Below are positions 35,489 through 50,200 of a DNA stretch of 64,000 nucleotides, in pieces; position 1 is the first letter of the stretch; every line of letters begins with the position of its first letter. Below the pieces are notes generated by a model. It was not told the DNA's origin. It did not search any database and worked only from the letters and a program-made list of their open reading frames with translations. The stretch is from contig JACAXG010000304.1 of assembly GCA_018881555.1 (NCBI GenBank), forward strand, positions 62,001-126,000, read 5' to 3'. A program made the translations under genes and the position numbers. Origin of the DNA: Amblyornis subalaris (taxonomy: Eukaryota; Chordata; Aves; Passeriformes; Ptilonorhynchidae).

Positions 35489-35840
35489 TGAGCTGTAGCT
35501 GGATTGAAGTTACTTTGCACTACCCTAAGTCTAGAAGACCCAAATAGTAATTTAGTTCGTGGTTATCTTGCAGTAGGTCAAAAATTGCCATTTGAAACTT
35601 TCCTTCAGGCTTTTCGAGACCTTACTGATCCTGATCTTTGCGCTAGGATATATTGCCCTCTTGAAAATCATGCCCTTTTGTTTCATTTCTGGGCACATCC
35701 TATCTTCATGGCAGTGAATATGATTCATTGACCCAGAAAGCCTTTGATGGCAGCTACCGGGCACTTAGAGCAGACTTCCACCAGTTAAAGCTGCGCCCCA
35801 TGAAAGATGAGGGAGAAAAAGCTGATGGTGTGTTGTTCAT
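35489..35840 (+). pseudogene. Coding-like, frame-broken segment (candidate pseudogene or exon), unrecognised
   Basis: From about 35489 a plus-strand frame reads LSLEDPNSNLVRGYLAVGQK, then LPFETFLQAFRDLTDPDLCA, then RIYCPLENHALLFHFWAHP, with balanced, protein-like composition unlike the F/L/I/K strings of chance frames nearby. It stops at 35729-35731. Just before that, another frame takes over with GSEYDSLTQKAFDGSYRALR followed by ADFHQLKLRPMKDEGEKADG, again protein-like. This looks like one coding segment broken by a frameshift near 35690-35710. A weak acceptor-like CTTGCAG ends near 35573 and GATG|GTGTGT occurs near 35829, so a disrupted exon is possible. I do not recognise the protein. A processed pseudogene fragment or a decayed exon are the two readings; chance cannot be excluded. 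Confidence 0.35.
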
Positions 35841-38800
35841 GCAAAGATAAAGGATAAAAGCTAGCTGTGTGTTGCTTTCTGTGTCAAAAGCTTCTTTCCT
35901 GCTCTTTTTCCACAGCTGTTTTTACTTATGTGTTTGGCTTAGGCTATTAGCATAATAAACACAAGTGCTCTTATAAGGAGCTACTTGATAAATGTGAATG
36001 TTTTGACGGTAGACATTGGTGTTTTTAAAGCCACACAAACGGATAGGTATCTGTGCTTTATAACTTACTCGATTCTTTAAATAACTACACAGCAACAAAA
36101 TAATAAACTAATTGTTGCAGGAAAATGTATGTATTTGCTATCTTTTTGCTTATGGAAATTAATTTTACCATATCAGGATTAGAAACCTGAGCTCCCCTTT
36201 CATGGAAACCCCATCTTTCAGAAACCTGGACTCATGTTAATTATTATATTGTATATTAATTATTTACTATCCAGTGCTTGATTGCACTATACGAGCTCTG
36301 TGGAAAAGCATTCTCTCCATTCTCTCCAATAATTTTAACTGAACTAAGCACAAGATTGTGGAATGTACTTCCATTATGTACTTTTATTTCAGCTTCTCAG
36401 TGTCTACTTATCTTATTTACAATACTTAACACTTTTAATAATGAATTAAGTACACACAATTGTTTATAAATAAAAGTTATGATGCGGCAGAGGCTTTACA
36501 CTGCCATCCCACACCTTCACCCCTTGTCTGCATGGTAATACCTTTGCACTTCTTATGCTTTCCCGTGTTTTACCTGTGCAGCTTCTTTGAGGTTGAAATA
36601 TGCTGATTTTAAAGGAAAAGTTGAGATTTTTGTAAATATGCAGGCTGAGGGCCATCACTTCCTATTGCCCTTGTCATTTCAGGTAAGGTTGCTTCTCAGT
36701 GTGAGTCTGCTGTCACTGGAATCGCACCCTGTCCTGTTTTAATAAAAATTAACAGGGTACATTTAAACTTAAGTAGCCTGACTGATAAATCAAGGGGCCG
36801 GAAGTCTCTGACAGTGATGAACACACTGAAGTGGTACTGCTGTCATGTCAGTTGAAATAGCTAGCCCTAAAGGGAATCTGTGGTCCAACCCTAACCTGGC
36901 TGTTAACTTTGTCAGTCACCAAATACTTGACATAAATAGCATGAGAAATTGATACATTTGATTATACTGCCTTACAGGATGAATCTGCTTAGCAGATAGT
37001 AATTTTCCTTTTTCTAGTCACTGTATAAACATTAAAAGTTTGTGCTTCTTAGAAACTACTAATATTGTAGCTGCTAATTTCTTCATGTTAGAGCAGCTCA
37101 TTTAAGCTATAAACACATGTGGGTATGTATGTGGAGAGACATGGCATAGGACAAGGCTTCCATGGCTCATTTAGAAACAAGTCTCTAGAAAAGCTGGGCT
37201 GTCTAGATAAATATCTTAAATATAGAAGCAACTGTAGTTGTAGTGTTTTTCTCTAGCCAGGAGCTGTAAGGCAACTTCAAAAATAATCATGGAGAGTTAA
37301 AAATAACAAGGAGAACACTTGATTAGTTAAGTCCCTACTTTCAATGAAGCAGGTTTTCTGTGAGTAGTAGGTACACACATGGTTATTTTTGCCATAGGCA
37401 TGGATTAATATTTATTTGTTGATATTGAGAAGGCACTTAAGCATCCTCTTGTTGAGTTCTCAAACAATTTATTTAAAATCTCTATGCAATTTAAAGATTA
37501 ACAACTTCTAGTTAGCTGTTTACAACCTGGATGTAAATTCAGTACATTACTTATGATAAAAAAAATTGTTGGTAACTACAAAATCTCTGTATTTGACAAC
37601 TATTTTGAATGGTAATTTTGATCATGAATGTCTGGATTCTGATACATGAATATAAAAGATTTTTCAAGAGCTTATCTGTAGGAGCAAAATCCCTAATTAA
37701 CTCCTACTGTTTGTGTGTGTCTATTTATTTTAGTCTATTTCCCAATTATTTCTGTTAGAAGGAGGGTGGTCTTTATATGTAAGTGTGTGCACATGTGTTT
37801 ATAATTTATACAAAATTAATGCTTTTTAAATACTAGTTTATTCGATAGACTTGTATAGGCAGGCTTCCATACATTGTCCTAAACTGAGAATTAGTTCCTC
37901 ATTAAGGAGGATCTGGTCAGTCTCAGCAATATCCCGTTTTTATTAACTATTTACCTTCGCAATGTGGCCTTTATAAGAAGTACAAAAATATTTTTACATT
38001 CTATGTAATTGTTCTTCTGCTTTGTTGAGTATAGGATGTATTGCTTTGATCTCCAAAAAGCAACAACCCTGGAGCAAGTTTTGGATGTGGTTTGTAATGC
38101 AGTTAGGAAAAAGGTAGATCTCAAAAGGTAGTATTTTCTTTTGCCTTCCTCTGTTCGTTTGTAAATAATGGCCAGATCCTTCTCAGCTACATTTTGTTTC
38201 TGCATTTTAAGTCTTTCCAACAGCCTAATTCAGTAAAAATCCATAGCTGCTTCAGTACAGAGACTGTACTTACTCCAACAGACTGTGCTCTAAACAGTTC
38301 TTTTCATAAATGTTTTCACAGTTGCTATGAATTATAAGATAAAGAAGTTGAGATAATTTTAAGAAATGCAGTTAGAAGAAGACTTTTGTGTTTGTATTTA
38401 ACAGTGTTATTAAAAAGGCTTCAAAACAGAAGTTATATAAAAAATGGCTTTTTAAATTTAGAAATAATAAAGCGTTTAAAGAAACAATGAAAATAAATTT
38501 CAACCCATATCTTCATGAACTGCTTAGTTTTTATTGTCTTCGTAAGTATGGTATCCTTGCTGTTCTTTTAAACTTGGAATGTAACATAATTGACAAAAAG
38601 TCTGACAGAAATCAGTTTGTTACCATCTCAACTGTAACAGCTGGTTTATCCCCTTGATGTGTAAACTGCACATTTGGAACATAAAGAGCAAAAGCTGAGT
38701 AGATTGACCTCTCTGGGTGAATGAAGGGGATGATTAATGTTAGAATATTTTTAGAACTTCCTAGCATAATTAATTTCTATTTTGGATACATAGTTCATCA

Positions 38801-41800
38801 CTGTGGCCCTGGCAATCTTGTAGCATTAAATTAAGGTTGTATTTTTATACGCTGTTGAGAAGAGTTGGTGAATCAAATGCCTGTCCCATGAGAACAGATA
38901 GGGAAACGGGAAATTTTTTTTACCTAGGACTTCTTTCTCAAAGACTTAAGAAATAGTCATCTACAGATAAAATAAAAATGGGGCTTTAGTGGGTTTAATT
39001 TTTTCTTCTTTTTTATCAAGAAGTATTAAGAAGTAGCACCTTTTATTCACTAAGACCTATCATGTTTTTCCTCTGCCTTTATAAGAATATTCATGATAAT
39101 GATAAGCTATTGTAAAGGTGGTACTCCTTGTTCTTCAAGCATTATAGATAGTTCTGAGTAGTTTTTACAGCAGAGAAAAAAAAGGAGAGTGAAAAAGATG
39201 AGGTTCAAGACACATGGCAGCTTTGTTACTTATTCTTCCTTCTGTACTGTTAGGGTGAAAGAGACAGTAACAACATCAGAGCTGCAATTGTTTACATTTT
39301 TTCACTTTTTTACTTTTTAAAAAAATATTCTTAAGACTCAAATTGAAAATTGCTAGTTCAGCTCTAAGAAAAATCTTGATTGTCATTCATAAGCATAGAT
39401 TGTTTGGAAGAGCACCATAATAAATAAATAAATAAATAATCATTAAAAGAGTGAGTTAAAATTGAGGAAGAAAAAATGTTGCATGCATCCCTTTTTTTTT
39501 CTCATATTGGTGTGTATGTAGTGGAAATTAGTGGAAAAATATTTTATTTGATTCCGAAGTGGGATAAATCTTCCACATGTTTTCTGTGCTAATATACATA
39601 AGGAAAGTTGTTTATATTTGTCAGTTGCAGAGCCATTCATACCAGTCATTGTTTCCTCAACCATTTTGTCCTTAGGCTTATAACATGATGCGCATTGCCC
39701 AAACTTTACATCCCAGCCATGCCACATCACCACACATGGGATACTATTGCTTCAGATATCAAATTTAGATGTCTTTGCTTTTAGTAGCCTTCACATAACA
39801 ATTCTTTCTTGCTTAGGTACTTTCCTTTTTTGTTGTAAATTCATTTTTGTAAGATATGATTGTTTATAAAGAGATGACTAAAGAATATCTCATTTACATT
39901 CCTGTTTAATAAGGGATGCTAATATCATTGATGTTGTTATAACTTCCATTGTATTGTTAGTCCTTGGAAGGACTGACTAAATTTTAACTTTGGAAATGAA
40001 TGTTGTAAAGTTTGGCTATTGGGTAACTTAAAATTCTTTGCCAATTTTTATGGTAATATTTATATCACCTTTTTTTTCACATGTATTTGACAATATCTTA
40101 ACTTGATGATATTAGGTAAGTTCAGTTTTGAAGAAAAATCATAAACCTAGGGTAGGAGGTTCAAAAGCAAACAAACAATGCATGGCATAGAATTAAAGAA
40201 ATAATCCTGAGATTGTGTTCTGATTTGGGTAATGTATTCTCTCTATGGGATGGTACCTTTGAATATTAGGATACTGTAAACCACACTTTTTAACACTCTG
40301 CAAAAACAGATCATTGCACAGAAAAGCTTCCAGTAAGTGCAGCATAAAATGGCCACATTTTACTGGTAATTTTCTGTCTGAGATACCCCTTCAGCTGAGC
40401 TTCATCTTCTCTGTATATACTTGAAGGAATTACAATGAATATGTGCCATTAATAAGGTACCAGCATACTTTGATTTGGAAAGGTAAACAGCTAGCTTGAA
40501 ATTAAACAAAGGATAAAGCTTAAATTACCAGAGGAATAGAATATGCTTGTAAGAACTTGATTCTTTTACTATGAACTAGTTGTTCTTAAGCTATCATGTG
40601 CATCCAGGATATCTGAACTTCTTGTTACATAAAACCAGACAGAGTGGTTTGATGTTGTATGAAAGTATCTTCTGATATATTTTTGCCTGCTCCTTGAAGA
40701 TGTTTTGTATTAGTGGAGAACTTCTTTGTGGTTTCTTCTCCTTCTTCCTGCTCACCAATCTTAAAGGCCGTAAAATCTTTCTGTTGCAGCAGCAGTTCTC
40801 GGTAGTGGAGGCCTGCAGAGTACTTGTGTTGCTGTTACTTCTTTTCTTCCGTTGAATTCGTGAGCATCACTGTGAACAACCGTATCTTTTATGAAAAATC
40901 ATGTAAGTTAAGGAGAGACAACACATGGCTTAAAACTTCTAAAGGCAAAACAGTGATAGGAAGACACATCTGGGAAGAGTAAAGATATGATTCTTGCAAA
41001 GCCAACTGCAGATTAGAGCAGAAAGTTCAGAGCCAGAAAGGTTTCAATAGTCATGATGCAGCCACTATCCTACAGCCCTGTAAGAGTCTTCAGTGGATAG
41101 AAACTCTGAGAAACATTGTGTCCGGGGTGTTAGAGGGGAAACTTTTAAGCTAGTATTTTTTCAGATTATGAAAGTGATAACAAAGCTTAAGGGCCATTTT
41201 TGCAATTTATATATGAGGAAAGTGGCTTCAAGTTCTTACGGATTAGCTGTTTCTACAGAAATAGAGTTTGGATAATTGTCTGCTGTATGGTCAGATTTCT
41301 CTTTATAGGCAAAGCACTCCAGCAGCTGTCACATTTTAGGCAGCAAATATAGCCCTTCATGTATGTTCTCTTTGCTGCTTTGAATGATGTCTGTTTCTTG
41401 TGGGAAGGCACTGAGAGCTTCTTGTTCTTAAGACAGTGATAAAAATAAGTCCATCAGACAGAGAATACATCATATGTTGCTGAACAGAAGTTTTTTGAGG
41501 CTTACTGATAAATAGTATAAACCCATAGCACTTAATACAGTACAAATTATCCTTAATATATTCCCATTTTAGAAGAATATACTCTCTAAAGAACATCATC
41601 TTTCTGGTAGCTTTCTTAAATGAAAACTGTGAATTCTGTTAATAAGAATTCTTACTTGAAGTCTTACTTACTAGTAGTCAGAAATAATGAACAGTGGTAA
41701 CTGCTACAAGAAATAAGCTGCACCTTTGTTTTGGAAAACAAGTCTGAGGGCTTATTGCATGTCTGTTACAGAGCAGTATGATTCGGTACAGGGACAGCAT

Positions 41801-44800
41801 GTTTGCCCATGCACGTGCTCCAGTTTCAGGTTGATGGCAATCCAGTGAACCTCAGTGCTCAGGAGGTCTGGGTGCTGGGCTGTTATGCCTATTCTGTAGC
41901 ATAGAGTATGTCCTGTTGCTGGCTTCTCCCATCAATAAATGCCACTTTATCCCATCCTACTGACAATGTTAGTTCAATGAGAGAACACAGACGTTGAATT
42001 AGCAAACTGACTCGAAAGTAGGTATTTTGATTGCTGTTAAAGCTTTAAAAAAGATGGCATTTAGCCTAAATATGTTTTTAAGAGGAAATTGTCGCTTTTG
42101 CAAATCAAAGAGGGATGACTTTGCCTACCTGTTTCTGCTTAAAAGTGGACATATGCTTTTATTATTGGCCCTCTAAGCTCACCCCATAAGCCCTTAAAGT
42201 TAAATGCATTTGTGAACCCAGCTGCTCTGTGTTAACTTGAAAGCATCCCTTCACTGAAGTTAACCTAGACCTCAAATATCTTGCCAGCCTTCAGTATCTG
42301 CCGTGTGGTAAAAAAAAAAAAAATCCTTTCTTAAAATCAGATGCAAGGTTGTGCTGCTTCAGTTGTTACTTCAAGGATTTATGTGTAGCCTTTCAAACTT
42401 CATGGCAGGGAAATATATGGAATACTGACCCTTCCCAGTCTTGCTGCAAAAATTTTGCAACTATGCTTTTCTATGCAAGTCTGCTAACATTTGATCTTTA
42501 AACACCTTATAGAAGGAAAGCAGAGAAACATGATTCTTCCTATTATTTTGTGTTATGTGTGTCAAATAAAAATACGTCTGTAGGATGTCAGTTATTTTGT
42601 CTTACTTTATATGGTTTTTGAATTGATTTGCTTTAAAACTGTTGGAGTGAGTTTCTTCAACATACTGACTGATCACAAAAATGTTTAATGCCTAGAGGTT
42701 TTAACATTAGAAGTAGCTTGTGGGAAAAGTATGGCATTGCTTTGTTTTTCAGTCTTTCTGCTGGTTAAGAAATTTGAAATGTGGGTTTAAAAACACTGTA
42801 GTTGTCTTCTTGTCTGTGTGAAGAGAGAGGATGTAGTAGGGAGAGTTCATTTTCATTTTCATTTATGAGAAATACCAGATCTATCTTTATTTGCCACTAT
42901 TTTTGGGAAAACTCTGAAAGTGTTAAAATTTGATGTCATCAGATTCTTAAAATTGCCAATACAAGGCAGAAGAAAATATTAAAATTAAATTTAGAAAGGG
43001 ATTGCGTTGATCCCCTGTTTATCCTCACTACTTTTTAAAATTGGCAATTGTGCTTGAGTGTACTCTAACATTAAGTATTTTGAATAGTAGAACTGTACCT
43101 GTTAATTTCTTTGATGTCAGGTAGTATATTTAGTGTACCTCTGGTAGCTCGGTTTCAGAGACATTTGTTAAAAATTTTTATGAAAAGAACTATGTGAAAT
43201 AATGCTTTTATATTCCAGATCATTCTATGCAAACACACCTAACAGAAGAAAGTCCTTCAGCATATTTCAGAGCACTGTTAAAAATCTCAAATATCTTTCC
43301 TTTTCTACTACATCTGTAAAGGAAACTGTCAAGAGGAGATTGTGTTATAATTTAGATATACTGACTGTTGAACTGCATTGGCAGGGTTTTTCATCTATAA
43401 ACAATGTAAATGTATAATATTTTAGAAAGTAGAACTGCTTTCCTCACGTCTTGTACTATTTTGTTTATAAAATGAAAAACTTTATTGACGTTCTTTCTGA
43501 ATGCTGAGCCGTTGTTATTGTATCTCTGAAATTTTCTTATTTATCCTTCTTTTAATATTCTTGTTTGTATTTTTAAATTTAAAAAATGTTCATATAAAAA
43601 AACACTCTGTGCAATTTACCCATGGGAAGAAATTAAGTTTCTGTTCTTAAGGTGCTTGTATGCTTCATGTTCTGTTAACAGTTCTGTTCCCTTGCCTAAG
43701 GAGAGTTACTTCCTCTGGTGTCAGAGTTTGTGTTGGATGAAATCCACCTGTAACGAACTGACAGTTGGAGAGGTGCTGAATATATGTCAATTCTTATACA
43801 AAAATTAATTATCAGGAATACCTAATGTTACTTCTTCTGAAGCAGAAGTGTATGCAATTGTCCCTGTTCTGTACAACTGATCTATATTTTCAGTGCAATG
43901 TCTGTCTTACATCAGTTCCTATGCAGTTCAATGCAATTTTGTAATGTAATACTGTATTCGTGTGGATAGTACAGTCTGACTTGCTCTCAAAGTCATCCAT
44001 TTGTATGCATTCAGCATTACTGTAAAGGCCTCTGCCATGCAGAGTATAATTGGGCCAGATTAAAAATTTTGACAGTGAGAGTTGGGTAGAATAAAAACGA
44101 GAGCTGAGGAGAGGAATCTAATAAAGTTCTGTGAAATGATGTAATGTACTTCACACTGTTTTTCAAACTGGAAATTTTCAACACCTTTTAAACTTACTAG
44201 TAGTCCTACTGCATCTTTGCTAACCTGTATTCATAATATGCATCCCACTTAAAGCTGTTTGAAGTGCAGAAATCAATTTTAAGTAAATAAAACAAATACT
44301 GATCTTGTATTTTGAGCTGAAGAGTTTTTCTGGATTACCTTTACAGGGACACTATGCTTTAAAATGCAGTCTGTGCTTAAGACCATATGACAGGCAGGGG
44401 GTTTGGCAAATCGCTTTTGTTTTTTTGGGTGCTGGGCTTGACATGCCGTTGGCTGGATTCCAGGCTTTTCCAAATCCTCATCTAGCATGTACCTCTCTCA
44501 CATCTGATGTTCAAAGAACATGAATCACATCACGGGTCATAGTTCTGGAATCAGTCTTGTGGGTATCTCCATGTGTAACCTCCTGATATCTTAAGTTCAA
44601 TTAGAGAGCTTGCTTCAGCATGAAGAATACATATAAATGTATTGATAATTTTTAGTGCTATAATCTAAAAACCTGGAATTTTTTACCACTAAATAGTGTG
44701 GTGAAGATGAAAAACCATTAGATAGACAGCTCTATATTTACATACCACTACGAATCTTTCCTAATCCTTCCAGTACTATGCGAAAATTAGTGGAAAAGAG

Positions 44801-46904
44801 GAGATAGAAGTGCACATAAAAATACCTTTGTTTGTCAAAACACTAAACATATCAAATGTATGATACTTAGTCACTTTTCATGAATTCAGAAGACCATTTG
44901 CCAGATTTTTTTTAAATGCTAACTGCTAAAATTCCTTGTATTTTCTGTTAAGATACGTGTTTGTGGAAACCACATGTGAAACAGCATATCTTCTTTTCCT
45001 CCTTCAGGGAGGGTCTATGGTTTCATTTGCTTAAATAATTTCTTTCCTCTATCAGTGGGTCTACAGGAATAATGAAAGAGCTTTCTTCCAATCATGCTGT
45101 ATTAAAACAACATAAGTTCTTGCTTTATAGAGTAACTATACCCTTCTGTCTTCATGAGAAGACGTAATTTAATTGCTCAATCATTTGCTAATTTTATTCT
45201 GGATCATTTTATTGAAATTTCAAATTGGATAAAGTAAATATGGAGACCTCTGCAAAATAGAAGTCTGTGATGTTGAAAAACACTTCCTGGTTTTCCTGCT
45301 GTAGGTGTGGGCTTTTATCAATGTAGAGTTAAGCTTGTCATCCACAGAGTGGATCGTGTAGTTGTGATGATAAGGAAGCCGTAATACTAGTTCCTAAGTT
45401 GTGATGTTAACCTGATGATTAATTTTAAGAAGTATTTGTTTCTTTAGGATACTATATTCTTTCAAGTAAGTCTTCCCTCTAGCATAATTTTTTATTGTTG
45501 AAAAATTGAAGATAAAACTTTTCAGTATATTTTAAGATTTATTGAAATGGATGCCTGAGAAAGCCTACTGTGTTGAATGAATTCTGACAGCCTTAAAATA
45601 AACAAACTCCCCAGAAAATCTACGTTAGCTTTCAGCAGCATATCCACTGCACAGCTTAGTGATGTTTGTAGTTGCAAATGTATCCTTAGCAAATGTGAAA
45701 GGAGTCTCAGTTCTAATGTCATCACAATTACTAGAACAGCATTTTAAATCTTCCACTTCCCTTCATTTCAAATTAGTTACTCACAACCTGCCAATATTAT
45801 GACCTGTGGAGAAAATGATCTTATGATGCTGCTACAATAGCCTAAGAATTTACTGAAAAACATAAGAGAGCTGTAGATGCTATTTCAAATTTTGGCCTTA
45901 ACTTACACCATTTGTCATTCAATATTGTTGTAACTCCTATAATCTTTAAATTAATGCCTTATCCTATGTAGACAGAGGAACATTTTCATTATGTAAAGCT
46001 ACAGAAGATTGTTCTGCTGTCATCAACGTTAATCATTAGGAGTCAAGTAGAATCTTCTTTAGAGCGAAAACTGTTCCCTTATCCATTTATTTTTCTTTGA
46101 AATATTAACAGCAAGAAGAGAAGCCATTCAGCGCTAATTATCATATAATGACATTTCAGTGTTGTCTGAAATGATCATACTGACTTCAGATCATATTAAC
46201 CAGAAGTGCACAGGTACTGTAAAAATAGACTTAGATCTAGAAAAAGTACAGTTTTCTAACAGAAAGCCATGGCTCCTTTTTACTTCAAATTTACACTTAC
46301 TGAAATTTTTGATTCTTATGAAGAGAATGGAAAATGTGCAGGAAAATAGGAAAGGCAGCTAGGTTCATCTTCACTGAATTCAATGTTCTATGATTTTAAG
46401 TGGCATATGCACATTTATTTGTGCACATTTATCTTTATCTACCAGTAATAAAGGAAACATGAAGCAGATAAAGACTGTGACCTCCAGTTAGTAAAGATTT
46501 AGTGGAATTTACTGAAAGAGCAGTCTTCCTGTTTCTAAGTTGTTAAATGTAAGTGATCTTCTCTAACACATACTGCATATCAGAAAGCTATTTTAAGTTT
46601 TTAATTGCTTGATGGTTGTTTTTGTTCTTATTGTTGCTACAAGGAAAAGGCATATGGTCTAAAAGGCAGGGCCAAATCTTCTCATGCTATTTGTTGGCAA
46701 TACCACAAAGCATAATAAACACCTGTTTTCTAGATTATCAACATTTGAGTGCAGTTGGCAGTCTTACTACTTGAAAGTAGTTTTACTAGAAGGTAAATTA
46801 TGATAAGTTTGGAACATGAACAGGAAGAGAGTGGTGGGGTTTGGTTTTGTTTTGGTGGTTAGTTGGTTGTGGGAAGGTTTGGTGGGAGAGGCTTTTGTGT
46901 GGTT
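35841..46904. other. Long AT-rich non-coding stretch
   Basis: Eleven kilobases without a supported gene. Named contents: (AATA)n at 39418-39440 and an A run near 42309-42322. At 40730-40870 both strands show splice-like motifs (plus TCTTTCTGTTGCAG; minus ATTG|GTGAGC) around short frames, but nothing coherent can be built from them. Confidence 0.5.
39418..39440. repeat. (AATA)n microsatellite
   Basis: Five AAAT/AATA units in a row. Confidence 0.9.
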
Positions 46905-47260
46905 TAGTCCAGAGCAGAGAAGACTGAGAGGGGATCTCATTAGTGACTATAAATACCTCAAAGGTGTGTGCCCAGAGGATGGTGCCAGACTCTTTTCAGT
47001 GGTGCCCAGCAACAGGTCGAGGAGCAGTAGCCATAAACTAAAACACAAGAAGTTCCACCTCAACTTCTTTACCTTGAGGGTGTCAGAGCCCTGGAACAGA
47101 CTGTCCAGGGAAGTCGTGGAATCTCCCTCTCTGAAGACATTCAAAACCCACCCGAACATGTTCCTGTGTAACCTGCTCTAGCTGACCCTGCCTTGGCAGT
47201 TGTGTTGGACTGGAAGATCTCCAGAGTAAATGAGCTCTAACTATACTGTGATTCTGTGAA
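46905..47260 (+). mobile_element. CR1 LINE 3' end with C-terminal ORF2 remnant
   Basis: Plus-strand translation gives EQRRLRGDLISDYKYLKGVC, then FFTLRVSEPWNRLSREVVES and PSLKTFKTHPNMF. This is the classic C-terminal end of CR1 ORF2 ('RRLRGDLIAxYxYLKG ... FFTxRVVxxWNRLPREVV'). It is followed by the 3' UTR phrase TTGGACTGGAAGATCTCCAG and an eroded GTGATTCTGTGAA terminus at about 47248-47260. A G/T-rich tract immediately precedes the match at 46840-46900 and may be flanking DNA. The 121-codon open frame spanning 46816-47181 is this element and not a host gene. Same subfamily style as 14475-14757. Confidence 0.9.
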
Positions 47261-50200
47261 ATTGTTTATCTTTAAGCTTACTTTCCCAGCATTGTGGAAA
47301 CTCAGATAAGTGTCATTCTCTTGCTGCTTTCCATTGATTTTGTGGAATTAATCAGTTGTTTTATATGGTATTTTGTGTTTCTTAGTTACCATAATTTGTA
47401 ACCTCTCTTCAGTTACTTCCCTGTGGATTCTTTTCTTTGCTCTCGTATCTTCTGGTACTAGGGTTAATCTCATATTTTAATACTTATCTTATTATAAGGA
47501 TTATGTTATTAATTTTGCTATAATCTGTCAGTTATGTTATCTTGAACGTTTTACCAGTAAGCATCAACAGAAGACTAGGAATGATTACAGCTGGGGCTGA
47601 AAATTCAGTATTTATTCAGTACCTCATATCCTAGTCTACTTTCTTCACAAGTAAGAACTTCCCATAGAGCTTTCAAGTACATATTAGTAAATGTCTATTT
47701 ATATCTTAATATAACTAAGCATATAACCTTATTATGTTTATTAATTAAAGCTATATTAAATGTCTACAGACAAAGTCTGTTTCCTTGTGAGGGCAGGTAG
47801 ATGGTGCTATACTGTGCAGAACCTTGCTGCCAGATGTGAAAGGAGAAACTGCTCTCCAAGGCTAGTCAGATCCAGTAGTTTTTACGTTGACTTCACACAA
47901 CTACCTAAGAACTAGTTTTCATATCATTTATAGATTTTTATGTTCCAATTTAGTGCAAAAATTTCCTTTCATGTTGCATTTCCCAAATTATTTGAATGCA
48001 TACAATCCATAGGCATTTTATATTTAGTAGCTGTTTTCTATTAGTACTGCCTAGTTTTCTGCACATTGTGAGGAAAAGGTATTTCCCTGTATGTACCTTC
48101 TATGTATTATCCTCAGTGTCAGACTTACTTAAATAGTGGATCTCATCTTCACGTCCTTCTTTTTATGAGAAACTGATGTATTGGAGAAGCTGGAGGGAAA
48201 AAAAAAATCCTGAAACACACCTGCCTGTGTGCTGGTAGAAGCAATTCTGAATAGCTAGATGAGAAAGAAATGCAAAGACAGAGAAAGTTGCATGCACAAG
48301 GTTATATTAAGCTGAGCTTTGGAAAATTTGTAAAGTCAGATATGAAAAGAAATATGAATTTGGGCATTGTTCTATTTTTAAAAAAGTAAACCCTGATGAT
48401 AAAAGAAAAATTATGTTTATAATTTAGGATTGTAATCTATCCCTATAATTCCCTTATATGTTCCCCAGTTTCTACTAGTATTGTGATATTTTACTCTTTG
48501 GTACATTTTGAACACTTGTAATAGTTCTAAGACACGTCTAAGACACGTGTAAACTGTATGTTCATTAAGGAAAAAAAATCAAATTCTTAGATCTTATTTG
48601 CAGTATAAAAATAAATTCTCTTAAAACATATATTTCTTTAGTTTTTGTCTTATTTTCCTCCGTGACTTCCTTCTGCACAAGTTCTGTGCAAATAGACATT
48701 TAAATATACATCTACCAATTTTACAGCCTAGGATAATGCTCTGGATCACTGCCTTACACCCAACTCGTTTTGGACATTTACTAACATTTGTCTGTTTAGT
48801 GATTTCATGCTGCAACAATGTGAATGTTTAAGCTGCAAAACTGCTAGATTGAGATAAGGTACTCTTCTGGTAACAAATTACATGAGAATTTGACTTTTAA
48901 CACTTTGTAGTAGAAGATTTGGAAAAAAACTAGTCTTTTTCTTTTTCTCGTTTTGTTCGGTGAAGTGTTGCAGAAAAAATGCTGAAAAAATATATAGATG
49001 GAACTATACCTTTAGGAAACACAAGTCAAGGATTGCTGTATTACATGGGAACAGACATGAATGGTTACATATGACTTAATTTTTACTCACCTGATTACTA
49101 ACATGTGACAGCTAATTAGAAACACTTGTATAATTTTTTTTAATGTCTGTTCATTTTAATTATTTTAGAACTTCAGATGAAAACCAGCTCAACCAACCAA
49201 TAACCCACAAACCCTAAATCTGTGTGTTAGACTTTCCCAATTGCTTTTGAATTGACTGTGTTTTTCATATTCATCTAGGACAGTCAATGTGTTGCTTTAA
49301 TTAAACCTTGCTGTAGTGGTTTGGGTAAAAGTTTGTATGGGTAAAAAGTTGAAAGAGATTCTTCATAACTGAGAATCAGGGATTTCATCATTATTGCTTC
49401 TGTTCTAATGTAGATCCAGGCAGTGATGCACTTATACATGTGTTTAAATAAGACTTCTGACTTTTGCTGCATTCAAGATAACATTTTTGAATAAACAGTC
49501 TATATGATTTTAGATACTTTGTTTTCTGGGGTCATCTTCCAGTAAAGCAGAACATAGAGTGAAATAATAAAGCTTCCAAAACATATGAGGTTTAAGTACA
49601 GTTTCTTTCATGCTGTAAAATCCTTGTACAATCTCAGGAAGGTAGACATCAGGTAAGTGGAATAATCCTGAAAGAATCCTTTTTTACACTTCCATGTTAT
49701 GTATATGTCAGAATTGTAATAAGGTGTTTCTATTTATTATCTCTGAATGCCAGTCTAATGTGATTGTCTTCTGTGTTGAAAACACTTTATGAGCGAAAAT
49801 TCACTGTAACTAAGTATATAAGGAACTTTCAAAAATCAATCTCAGTCTGTAGGAACACAGAACCATAGATAAAAAATAATACATTGCCAATAGCTCTTAC
49901 ATGGGATATAAAAAATATTTTCAGGTGGTAGGAGTATGAATTGTCAATCCTGAATAAAGAAATAAAGAATTTTAGTTTGGGTACTTTTCATTACCTTTAT
50001 ACAATCTATGTTCATGTATAAAGATTTATTTTCTCTTCCTTTGCCATAAATGAAATTACTAACTTTTAGCGGATTTTCAGCAGCTGTAGTGATGCTTGAA
50101 GCCGCTGTGCTGGCCAAAATACACACTGACCCAGCACACCATGAAAAGAGTGGAGACCAAACAAGCAACAAAGAATTCTCTGTTTTAGGAGAGACTGAAG

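Noticed and set aside
40730..40870. Splice-like signals on both strands
   Set aside because: Neither strand gives an open frame with both boundaries, since the minus frame ends in a stop before the donor.
46816..47181. 121-codon plus-strand open frame as a host gene
   Set aside because: It is the C-terminal remnant of CR1 ORF2 (RRLRGDLI and WNRLSREVV blocks) and lacks an upstream domain.
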